Part shown: positions 57,386 to 64,000 of the stretch, piece by piece
Layout of the letters: each line of letters starts with the position of its first letter
How positions within the stretch are numbered: position 1 is the first letter of the stretch
From: Alphaproteobacteria bacterium
GTDB lineage: Bacteria > Pseudomonadota > Alphaproteobacteria > SMXQ01
Assembly (NCBI GenBank): GCA_030831315.1
Contig: JAURLI010000011.1
Span: 43,572 to 107,571 of the forward strand
DNA: 64,000 nt
Reading direction: 5' to 3'
Notes under the pieces: model-generated
The model's database searches: none
Seen by the model: only the letters and a program-made list of their open reading frames with translations
What the model was told of the DNA's origin: nothing
Position numbers and translations under genes: made by a program

Positions 57386-57528
57386 GGTCCTGATTTTAGG
57401 CGGTTTCGGGGTGTCCCGTCACGCCCGCAATCGGCCCGTTTCAGGGCTTTTCGGGGTGTTCGACAGGGCGGCCCGGCGCGGCTATTGTGCGGGGCCGCCA
57501 GAGCAAACAGGAAAAAAGGGAGGACGTC

Positions 57529-58227
57529 ATGGCAGGTCTCGAAGTGTTGAGCGCAGGCGCGGTCAAGCCCGCCATGGGGACCATCGTTCCGGCCTTCGAG
57601 GCCGCGACCAAGGCCAAGATTTTGGTCAGTTTCGGCCCCGCCCCGGAGCTCAAGGCCCGCACGGCGGACGGCACCGGTGCCTTCGGGGTGATCATCGGGC
57701 CGAAGAGCCTGATCGCGGCGCTTGCCAATGAGGGCAAGGTCACGGCGGCCTCGCGGCGGGCACTCGGCGGGGTCAAGGCAGCCATCGCGCTCCACCGTGA
57801 TGCGCCCGTGCCCGACCTGTCCACCCCTGACGCGGTGCGCGAAGCGGTGCGCAAGGCTTCGGCCATTGTCTTCAACACGGCATCTTCGGGCCAGTACATC
57901 GAAGAGATGATCAAGCGCCTCGGCATCATGGACGAGGTGGGTGCGCGCATTCAGCGTTTCCCGACGGCGGAAGATGCCATGCGGTTTCTCGGCTCCGACG
58001 CGGGCCGCTCGGCCATCGGCTTCGGCCAGTCCTCGGCCATTCGCGGTTATGAAAAGACCCTTGGCGTGCGCCAGGTCGCGGCGCTGCCTGATGCCATCGG
58101 CAACGTCACCAGCTACGAAGCGGCCCTTGCTGCTACCGCCCCCGATGCCGCCGTGGCGCAGGCCTTCCTCGATTACCTCGCGGGGGCAGAGGGGCTCCGC
58201 CAGCTCGCCGCCACCGGCGTCGAATAA
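57529..58227 (+). CDS. ModA-like substrate-binding domain protein without signal peptide
   Basis: 232 residues. LEVLSAGAVKPAMGTIVPAFEAATKAKILVSFGPAPEL opens the fold of molybdate- or small-anion-binding proteins, and DAMRFLGSDAGRSAIGFGQSSAI and AAVAQAFLDYLAGAEGLRQL match its end. Unlike ABC receptors it begins directly with the first beta-strand, so no export signal is seen at the ATG at 57529 (with GGGAGGA upstream); the few in-frame residues before it are charged. No ABC permease is adjacent. Probably cytosolic, role unknown. Confidence 0.75.
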   Translation: MAGLEVLSAGAVKPAMGTIVPAFEAATKAKILVSFGPAPELKARTADGTGAFGVIIGPKSLIAALANEGKVTAASRRALGGVKAAIALHRDAPVPDLSTPDAVREAVRKASAIVFNTASSGQYIEEMIKRLGIMDEVGARIQRFPTAEDAMRFLGSDAGRSAIGFGQSSAIRGYEKTLGVRQVAALPDAIGNVTSYEAALAATAPDAAVAQAFLDYLAGAEGLRQLAATGVE

Positions 58228-58232
58228 CAGAA

Positions 58233-58269
58233 GGGCGGCGAGCCTGCAGCCCGCCGCCCCTTTAGCCGT
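58233..58269 (+). terminator. Rho-independent terminator-like hairpin
   Basis: GGGCGGCG (58233-58240) pairs with CGCCGCCC (58252-58259), then CTTTAGCCGTTTTT. It ends the ModA-like gene; the T-run is interrupted. Confidence 0.6.
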
Positions 58270-58296
58270 TTTTATGATGTCCGGTTTGGCCGGATG

Positions 58297-59355
58297 TCAG
58301 GCGCTCTTTTTCTTCTTCTTTTTCTTTTCCTGGGCCTCGGCGCCGCGCATGAAGTCGCGGTATTCCTCGCCGATGGCCATGATCTGTTTCACGTAGTCGT
58401 CGCAGTCCTTCTGCCCGCCCGGCTCGATCAGCTCGAAGGGCGTGTTGGCCTTGGCGACGGCCTTCTTGTATTCCTCGGTTGCCACGACCTTGCGCAGGGT
58501 GTCTTCGAGGATCTTCATGCGTTCGGGATACTTGGCGATGGTTTCGGCCTTGACCGCGAAAGCGCGGGCCGACACCAGCGGCGGCAGCTTGAGGCCGAAC
58601 TTGGCGTTGACCGTCGGCGCGTTGTCGAGCCGTTCGCCCAGCACGTTCTTGTCGTCGAACAGCAGCACGATCTTGAAGTTGTTGCGTGCGGCCACCATGC
58701 CGGCGGCGGGCAGGGCGCCGAAATCGAGCTCGCCCGTGGCGACGGCATTGCGCGTGTTGCGCCCGCCGCCCAGCGGGATCGGATTGAAGTTCGCACCAGT
58801 CGCCTTGGCCAGCGCCATCGCGCCGATGGTGGCGGGATGGGCAATGCGGCTGGTGGCGAAATTCAGGCGGCGCTTCTTGCCCTCGGCGATGATGTCGTCG
58901 ATGGTCTTGAACTTGGACCGCTTGGACACGTAGATCACGCTGGGGTCCGCGTCGACGCGGAAGAAGTAGCGGCAGGCTTCGAGCGGGAAGGTCGGGCGCT
59001 TCACCACCCAGTTCAGCACTTCCGGCCCCATGTTGCCGAACAGCAGGTCATGGCCGTCGTTGGATGCGCGGCCCATGAAGGTTTCATAGGCGACGCGGCC
59101 CGCGGCGCCGGGGTTGAAGGACGGCTCGAAGCGCACCTTCAGCAGGTTCTTCCAGATGTCGGTGATCAGGCGCAGGTTCAGATCGGCGCCGCCGCCCTGG
59201 GCGGTCGGGACATAGACCTTGATGTTGCGCGCGGGGAAGTCGGCTGCAAAGGCGTCGGCGATGCGCTGCGATCCCAGGATGCCGGCCGCCATCGTCGCCA
59301 GCGTGGAGTTCAGGAAATGCCGCCTGTTGAGGCCCGAAGGAAATTCTTCTGACAT
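58297..59355 (-). CDS. Tripartite tricarboxylate transporter receptor TctC, second copy
   Basis: 352 residues. A twin-arginine-type signal (SGLNRRHFLNSTLATMAAGI) ends near AFAADFP. The mature region follows the TctC pattern (VYVPTAQGGGADLNLRLITD, SFNPGAAGRVAYETFM, GGGRNTRNAVATGELDFGAL). It captures a carboxylate in the periplasm for TctAB. It ends in an unusual lysine run (seven consecutive Lys, then SA). It lies 346 bp downstream of TctA with its own leader, so it may be transcribed separately. It is closely similar to the TctC copy at 61898-62953. Confidence 0.9.
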   Translation of the reverse strand: MSEEFPSGLNRRHFLNSTLATMAAGILGSQRIADAFAADFPARNIKVYVPTAQGGGADLNLRLITDIWKNLLKVRFEPSFNPGAAGRVAYETFMGRASNDGHDLLFGNMGPEVLNWVVKRPTFPLEACRYFFRVDADPSVIYVSKRSKFKTIDDIIAEGKKRRLNFATSRIAHPATIGAMALAKATGANFNPIPLGGGRNTRNAVATGELDFGALPAAGMVAARNNFKIVLLFDDKNVLGERLDNAPTVNAKFGLKLPPLVSARAFAVKAETIAKYPERMKILEDTLRKVVATEEYKKAVAKANTPFELIEPGGQKDCDDYVKQIMAIGEEYRDFMRGAEAQEKKKKKKKSA

Positions 59356-59701
59356 GTCACTCTCCCTGTTGCCGCGGCGAGGCTGCGCGCGGCTTGATAA
59401 TTTTTGCGATGTTGAGGAGTTTTCGGGAACTCCGCGCCAGTCCGATTATCGTGAAAGACGCGCACCCGTGGACAATCAGGGCAGCGCTGTATACCGCCCC
59501 CGGCGTGTTCACATGTGGTCGGAAAGACCCTTGAGCTCCTGTCCTTGTTGGGGGGCTCCGCGACTTATGGAAAATTTTTGTGCGGAACCATCGGGGGATG
59601 ATGGCGCCGGATTCTGAAAAACGTCAAGACGGAGAAATGAACGGGATAGGGCAATCGGAAGAGACGCGGGCAGGGCGGAAATTCGCCCTGCCCGCGATGT
59701 C
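59356..59701. other. Spacer between the second TctC gene and the TctA gene
   Basis: 346 bp without a gene. It contains a hairpin just after the TctA stop (59666-59695), a small inverted repeat GGAGTT / AACTCC (59416-59421 and 59428-59433) and a TGTATACC sequence near 59487. It probably holds a promoter for the second TctC gene, but no consensus pair stands out. Confidence 0.6.
59666..59695 (-). terminator. Perfect 12-bp hairpin after the TctA gene
   Basis: GCGGGCAGGGCG (59666-59677) and CGCCCTGCCCGC (59684-59695) with loop GAAATT lie seven bases past the TctA stop. On the minus strand no long T-run follows, so it may act as a partial terminator or protect the TctBA mRNA end. Confidence 0.6.
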
Positions 59702-61216
59702 TCAGGCGGCTTTCTTCTTCTTGCGGTCGCGCCGGTATTCGAACCAGATCGGCACCGCCAGATTTATCAGCAGGCCAACCCACAGGATGTTCCCCAGCAT
59801 CGAGGAGAACAGCACCGTGATGTCGCCTTGGGACATCTTCATCGCGCGGATGAAGTAGGTCTCGAGCAGCGGCCCCAGGATCACGCCGATCAGGATCGCG
59901 GCGACGTGGTAGCCGGTCTTGCGGGCGACGTAGCCGATCACCCCGAAGATGAGCGCCAGATACATGTCGAATACGAAGTCGCGCGACACGAAGGCACCGA
60001 CCAGGGTAAAGGCGATCACGATTGGCGCCATGTAGACCGTGCGCACCACGGTCACGTGGGACATGTAACGCGCGAGCGGCGGGATCGTGAAGATCATCAG
60101 GAAGTACGTCACCGCCATCGCCGTGAAGGGCAGGTAGGCGAGCTTCGGATTGTTGAGGAACAGTTCCGTGCCCATGGTGACGTTGTGGTACTGCAGCACC
60201 ACCAGCATGATCGCCGCCGTGGCGCCGCCCGGAATGCCGAGGATGATCAGCGGCACCAGCGTGCCCGAGGTGACGCCGTTGTTCGACGATTCGGGTGCGA
60301 TCAGGCCTTCGATATGGCCGGTCCCGTAAAGTTCCGGTGTCTTCGAATAGGTTTTCGACTGCTGGTAGGCGACGAAGGACGCAATTGCCGCACCAGCACC
60401 AGGAATAACGCCGATGAACAGGCCGATGATCGACGTCCACACGACGTGCCACCAGCGCTTCAGGGTTTCCATGACGCCTTCGATGGTCGGGCCCCAGCCG
60501 CCGGTCACGACCGCTTCCTTGCCGCGCTTGGTCAGGATCGAATCGCGGTCGATGACGATCATCGCTTCGGAAATCGCGAACAGGCCGATCAGCGCCGGAA
60601 TCAGCGGCACACCGTCGTAGAGTTCGAGGAAGCCCATGGTGCCGCGCGGGGTCTCGTACACATAGTCGGCCCCGATGCAGCCGATCATCAGCCCGAAGAA
60701 GCCGGCGACGAGACCCTTCAGGGTATCGCGCGCGGCGATGGTCGCGATCAGCGAGATGCCGAACAGCATGACGACGATCATTTCCACCGAATGCAGATAG
60801 AAGGCGACTTCCGCCAGCCACGGCATGGCGACCAGCGCCAGCACCGTGGTGATCAGGCCGCCCAGCACCGACGAGGTGAAGGAGATCGCCAGCGCCTGCT
60901 GGCCGCGGCCCTGCTGGGCCATCGGGTAGCCGTCGAGCGGGGTCGCTGCCGCGCCCGCGGTTCCCGGGATGTTGACGAGAATCGCCGGGATGCCCGCGCC
61001 CATGCGCGACGAGCAGTAAAGCGCGATCATGAAGACGAAGCCGATTTCCACCGGCAGAACGATTGCCAGCGGCAGCAGCATGATGATCGTATTCGCCGCC
61101 GAGAACCCCGGGATGGCGCCGACGATCAGGCCGAGGAAGATGGCCGGGATGATCACCCACCAGTACTGGATGGTCTCGGCGAAAAGCTCGATGAAGATGG
61201 AAGGATTGAATTCCAT
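59702..61216 (-). CDS. Tripartite tricarboxylate transporter large permease TctA
   Basis: 504 residues with about eleven membrane segments. The signature GLIVGAIPGFSAANTIIMLLPL and the internal repeat FIGVIPGAGAAIASFVAYQQSKTYS are typical of TctA. It forms the ion-coupled channel for the carboxylate delivered by TctC. It ends in a basic tail (EYRRDRKKKKAA). The ATG at 61216 overlaps the TctB stop as TAATG. Confidence 0.95.
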   Translation of the reverse strand: MEFNPSIFIELFAETIQYWWVIIPAIFLGLIVGAIPGFSAANTIIMLLPLAIVLPVEIGFVFMIALYCSSRMGAGIPAILVNIPGTAGAAATPLDGYPMAQQGRGQQALAISFTSSVLGGLITTVLALVAMPWLAEVAFYLHSVEMIVVMLFGISLIATIAARDTLKGLVAGFFGLMIGCIGADYVYETPRGTMGFLELYDGVPLIPALIGLFAISEAMIVIDRDSILTKRGKEAVVTGGWGPTIEGVMETLKRWWHVVWTSIIGLFIGVIPGAGAAIASFVAYQQSKTYSKTPELYGTGHIEGLIAPESSNNGVTSGTLVPLIILGIPGGATAAIMLVVLQYHNVTMGTELFLNNPKLAYLPFTAMAVTYFLMIFTIPPLARYMSHVTVVRTVYMAPIVIAFTLVGAFVSRDFVFDMYLALIFGVIGYVARKTGYHVAAILIGVILGPLLETYFIRAMKMSQGDITVLFSSMLGNILWVGLLINLAVPIWFEYRRDRKKKKAA

Positions 61217-61767
61217 TACAGCACCTTCTTCATCAGCAGTTCAAACGGGCCCGCGGGGAAGTGCACCTCGAAGGCGTAGATGAACAACGCCCAGCCGCTG
61301 ATCGCCATGATCAGCGAAAGGATGACGATGAACCGCAGGTTCTTGCGGTCGTTCAGCAGCGCCATCGCGCAGAAGAGGAAGGCGAAGGTGGTGAGCGTGA
61401 AGCCCGCGAACTGGATGACGATGACGTAGCCGATGGTGAGCGCGAACAGTCCCAGCCGCTTGGGCAGGTAGCTGCGCGGCTCAACCAGGCGTTCGAAATT
61501 GAGCGTCGTCTCGCCCCGGCGCAATGCCCCGATGATCTTGATGGTGACGATGGCGCTGGTCAGGATCAGTACGCAGCCGATGAAGAAGGCGCTGACCTGG
61601 GCCGTCCACGGCGAATCCCAGATGGTCGAGAAGTAGTAAAGCGCGAATAGGGTGCCAACGACCGGGATGACCAGTTCGGCCCCGGCGCTGCGTTTTGGTC
61701 TCTTGTGCAGATCTTGGGCGGTGTCTATGCCGCCGCTCAGTTCTTCGCGCATGTCTTCTGTGGTCAT
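61216..61767 (-). CDS. Tripartite tricarboxylate transporter small permease TctB
   Basis: 183 residues with four membrane segments after a charged cytosolic N-terminus of about 30 residues. The length and arrangement match TctB. It overlaps TctA by one base and follows the first TctC gene by 130 bp. Confidence 0.9.
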   Translation of the reverse strand: MTTEDMREELSGGIDTAQDLHKRPKRSAGAELVIPVVGTLFALYYFSTIWDSPWTAQVSAFFIGCVLILTSAIVTIKIIGALRRGETTLNFERLVEPRSYLPKRLGLFALTIGYVIVIQFAGFTLTTFAFLFCAMALLNDRKNLRFIVILSLIMAISGWALFIYAFEVHFPAGPFELLMKKVL

Positions 61768-61830
61768 GGTCCCTGCTCGCGGGGTGAGTGTTAGAAAAAC
61801 AGTCTAGGAAATTCGGGGCGGGATACGAAC

Positions 61831-61862
61831 CGGGCGACGGACGCTGGCGCCCGCCGCCCGGG
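61831..61862 (-). repeat. Intercistronic inverted repeat between TctC and TctB genes
   Basis: CCGGGCG (61831-61837) and CGCCCGG (61856-61862), 18 bases apart, lie in the spacer downstream of the TctC stop. Such hairpins often raise receptor mRNA over permease mRNA. Confidence 0.4.
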
Positions 61863-61897
61863 TATTTACCCGCTTACGCAGTTGCTGGAAGCCGTGG

Positions 61898-62953
61898 TCA
61901 GCTTTTCTTCTTTTTCTTCTTCTTGGCGGCGGCATCCGCGCCGACCAGGAAATCGCGGTATTCTTCGCCGATCGCCGCGATGTTCTTGGCGTACTCGGCG
62001 CATTCGGCGGGGCCGCCCGGGCTGATCAGCTCCAGCGGCGCCTTGGCCTTGACGACGGCCTTCTTGTAGGCCTCCGTCGCCACGACCTTGCGCAGGGTGT
62101 CCTCGAGGACCTTCATGCGGTCGGGGTACTTCTGGCGCACCGACGACTTGATCGCAAACGCGCGTGCCGATACCAGCGGCGGCAGTTTGGTGCCGAACTT
62201 GGCATTGACCGTCGGCGCGTTGTTGATCTTGTCGCCCAGCACGTTCTTGTCGGCGAACAGCAGAAGCATGTTGAAGTTCTTGCGCTGTACGACCATGCCG
62301 CCCGCAGGCAGCGCGCCGAAGTCCAGCTCGCCCGTGGCGACCGCGTTGCGCGTGTTGCGCCCGCCGCCCATCGGGATCGGGTTGAACTTGGCGCCTGTCG
62401 CCTTGCCGAGCGCCATCACGCCGATGGTGGCGGGGTGTGCGATGCGGCTGGTGGCGAAGTTGACGGTGCGCTTCTTGCCTTCGGCGACGATGTCGTCGAT
62501 GGTCTGAAGTTTCGAGCGCTTGGAGACGTAGATCACGCTCGGGTCTTCGTCGACACGGAAGAAGTATTCGTACGCGCTGAGCGGGAAGGTCGGCTTCTTC
62601 AGCACCCAGTTCAGGACTTCAGGTCCCATGTTGCCGAACAGCATGTCATGGCCGTCGTCGGCGCCCTTGGACATGTACTGTTCATAGGCGACGCGCCCGG
62701 CCGCGCCCGGGTTGAAGGATGGTTCGAAGTTGACCTTGAGGACGTCCTTCCACAGGTCGGTCACCAGCCGCATGTTGCGGTCGGCGCCGCCGCCCTGGGC
62801 GGTCGGAACGTAAATCTTGATGTTGCGCGAAGGAAAATCTGCCGCGTAAGCATCGGCGATGCGCTGCGAGCCCAGTATCCCGGCCGCGATGGTTGCCACG
62901 GTCCCCATAAGGAACCGCCGCCTGTTCAGTTCGAGCAGGTAGTCGTCAGACAT
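61898..62953 (-). CDS. Tripartite tricarboxylate transporter receptor TctC, first copy
   Basis: 351 residues. Tat-type signal LELNRRRFLMGTVATIAAGI with cleavage near AYAADFP, then the same fold and landmark segments as the copy at 58297-59355 (SFNPGAAGRVAYEQYM, FGNMGPEVLNWV, PTVNAKFGTKLPPLVSARAF). It ends in seven consecutive Lys plus Ser. The ATG at 62953 has GGGAGAGTG upstream, identical to the other copy's leader; the frame is open for eleven more codons upstream, with no support. First gene of the tctCBA unit. Confidence 0.92.
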   Translation of the reverse strand: MSDDYLLELNRRRFLMGTVATIAAGILGSQRIADAYAADFPSRNIKIYVPTAQGGGADRNMRLVTDLWKDVLKVNFEPSFNPGAAGRVAYEQYMSKGADDGHDMLFGNMGPEVLNWVLKKPTFPLSAYEYFFRVDEDPSVIYVSKRSKLQTIDDIVAEGKKRTVNFATSRIAHPATIGVMALGKATGAKFNPIPMGGGRNTRNAVATGELDFGALPAGGMVVQRKNFNMLLLFADKNVLGDKINNAPTVNAKFGTKLPPLVSARAFAIKSSVRQKYPDRMKVLEDTLRKVVATEAYKKAVVKAKAPLELISPGGPAECAEYAKNIAAIGEEYRDFLVGADAAAKKKKKKKS

Positions 62954-63136
62954 GTCACTCTCCCGGTTTGCCGTGCCGGGGGGCACGGGTTCACGTTGTC
63001 ATTCGCGGCGGAACTGGGCGTGGAACCTTGTCATCTCCGGGCCTGTGTCCACAAAGGAACCAAGCCTGTATGCGAACGTACACCACCGGTGTTCGGCGGA
63101 AATGACGGCTAAGCTCCCTGTTGTGTCGTACATTTT

Positions 63137-63142
63137 TATAAT
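63137..63142 (+). promoter_or_regulatory. TATAAT -10 element candidate for the PanE-like gene
   Basis: Perfect -10 hexamer in a T-rich stretch, about 115 bp upstream of the start. No convincing -35 is found at 17 bp. Confidence 0.35.
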
Positions 63143-63144
63143 GC

Positions 63145-63168
63145 GCTGAAAACTATTCTGTTTTCAGC
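63145..63168. promoter_or_regulatory. 24-bp palindromic operator candidate
   Basis: GCTGAAAAC (63145-63153) and GTTTTCAGC (63160-63168) form a perfect 9-bp inverted repeat around TATTCT. It starts three bases after the TATAAT, a classic repressor position, and lies between two divergent genes. No regulator gene is in the window. Confidence 0.6.
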
Positions 63169-63257
63169 AAGCCGCGTCTGGAATGATGCCCCATGCCCTT
63201 CGCGGGGGTCAAGGTACGATCCGGCCAAGTTATCCACAGGGGGAGGCCAAAAACACT

Positions 63258-64000
63258 ATGCATTTCCTGATGATGGGTTCCGGCGGGGTCGGCGGATATT
63301 TCGGCGCGCGCCTGCAGGCGGCCGGCCACGAGGTCGGCTTCGTGGCCCGTGGCGCGCACTTAAATATTATGAAAAACAATGGGTTATGGGTCGAAAGCCC
63401 GAAGGGCGACCTGACTCTGGCGAAAGTACGCGCGGCCGCTGATCCGGCGGCGCTGGGCCCGGCCGACGTGGTGTTCATCTGCGTCAAACTCGGCGACCTC
63501 GATGGCGCAATCGCCGCCATTTCTCCCGTCGTTGGTGCCGAAACCGCGGTGATTTCGTTGCAGAACGGCATCGAGGCCGAAGACCGCCTGATCGCCGCCT
63601 TCGGCAGGGAGCGCGTTGCGGGTGGTGTCGCCTATATCGCGAGCGCCGTCGGCGCGCCCGGGGTCATTCGCCACATCGGCACCAACCAGCGCATCCAGAT
63701 CGGCGCGCTGCCGGGCGGCGAAGCGGTTCCTGTCGCGAAGATCGTCGCGGCGCTGAAAGGGGCGGGCATATATGCCGAACACGCGCCCGATATCCGCCTC
63801 GCCATCTGGCACAAGTTCGTATTCCTGGTGGCGCTGTCGGCGACGACGACTTTGACCGGGCGCACCGTCGGCCCCATCCGCGCCGATGCGAACGCGCGTG
63901 CCATGTTCGCCGATATCATGACCGAGGCCGCCGCCGTCGGCCGCGCGCGCGGCGTGGCACTCGCGCCCGATTTCGTCGCCGACCGTCTCGCCTTCACCGA
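63258..64000 (+). CDS. 2-dehydropantoate 2-reductase family (ApbA/PanE) protein, N-terminal part (runs off the right edge)
   Basis: 247 codons are present with no stop. MHFLMMGSGGVGGYFGARLQ is the NADPH-binding GxGxxG start; VISLQNGIEAEDRLI and AIWHKFVFLVALSATTTLTG follow the PanE pattern, with the Lys of HKFVF near the active site. The ribosome binding site GGGGGAGG lies about 11 bases before the ATG at 63258. It is divergent from the Tct transporter operon and probably acts on a compound related to that transporter's substrate (inference). Confidence 0.88.
   Translation, partial: MHFLMMGSGGVGGYFGARLQAAGHEVGFVARGAHLNIMKNNGLWVESPKGDLTLAKVRAAADPAALGPADVVFICVKLGDLDGAIAAISPVVGAETAVISLQNGIEAEDRLIAAFGRERVAGGVAYIASAVGAPGVIRHIGTNQRIQIGALPGGEAVPVAKIVAALKGAGIYAEHAPDIRLAIWHKFVFLVALSATTTLTGRTVGPIRADANARAMFADIMTEAAAVGRARGVALAPDFVADRLAFT

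Larger units (their letters stand above)
62954..63257. other. Divergent intergenic region between the TctC and PanE-like genes
   Basis: 304 bp without a gene. Near the TctC start, CCGTGCC / GGCACGG (62971-62977 and 62982-62988) forms a leader hairpin. A TATAAT (63137-63142) lies on the plus strand, followed by a 24-bp palindrome (63145-63168). A TTATCCACA string (63230-63238) precedes the PanE-like gene's ribosome binding site. Confidence 0.65.

Noticed and set aside
63230..63238. TTATCCACA, a perfect DnaA-box match
   Set aside because: A single box with no neighbouring boxes, no AT-rich unwinding element, and no dnaA or dnaN gene; likely chance next to a ribosome binding site.

Overview
The window is GC-rich, gene-dense chromosomal DNA from an alphaproteobacterium. 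The type is Rhodospirillales-like, but I cannot name a genus. Pointers are an IalB-family protein beside rlmN, a SUV3-like helicase followed by an S4 protein, a seven-iron ferredoxin and a CarD regulator with a histone-H1-like tail, a complete System I cytochrome c operon, TRAP and tripartite tricarboxylate (Tct) transporters, and TIGR03862, NnrU and DUF1223 proteins. I see no rRNA, CRISPR array, insertion sequence, integrase or prophage gene. Two tRNA genes are present: Ala-CGC and Arg-CCT.

Layout. 1-5122 (minus): the N-terminus of a probable sodium:solute symporter, a Lon-like protease with a small zincin, and two overlapping DMT exporters. 5215-8733 (plus): SpoU methyltransferase, IalB protein, rlmN and an OmpA-type porin, closed by a bidirectional terminator. 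8816-12049 (minus): a fused TRAP permease and its TAXI binding protein. 12248-17505: two secreted proteins, argG, NnrU, folD, DUF167 and YggT genes, and tRNA-Ala. 17568-20015 (minus): flavoprotein, universal stress protein and TerC. 20138-26779 (minus): ccmABCDEFG-H-I, almost all overlapping, including a 54-codon ccmD. 27208-34366 (plus): aconitase, an ELM1-like protein, a Tat-exported multicopper oxidase and a 644-residue protein I do not recognise. 34446-41478: DUF1223, a receiver-only response regulator, a ribosome-associated HPF-like protein, helicase, S4 protein, a DUF938 methyltransferase on the other strand, fdxA and carD. 41550-46804: M48 lipoprotein peptidase, nuclease-like protein, proline iminopeptidase, PagL-like deacylase, tRNA-Arg, cyclophilin and a VOC protein.

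46814-64000 reads like an accessory catabolic block: aldo/keto reductase, malate synthase, two paralogous alpha/beta hydrolases, an orphan xanthine-dehydrogenase-family large subunit, a PanE-like reductase overlapping an oxalate-CoA-ligase-like synthetase, an asparaginase, a binding-protein-like protein without signal peptide, and a Tct transporter whose TctB and TctA genes are flanked by two closely related TctC genes. A second PanE-like reductase diverges from it across a 24-bp palindrome. A working inference is uptake of a small carboxylate and its conversion through CoA-thioester or glyoxylate chemistry to malate. The substrate is not visible in the sequence.

The strongest leads are the unrecognised 644-residue protein beside the copper oxidase; the hydrolase/XDH/malate synthase/Tct block; seven-lysine tails on both TctC proteins; an 11-bp motif shared by the TRAP and aconitase leaders; and a terminator-like hairpin in the leader of the ccm operon.
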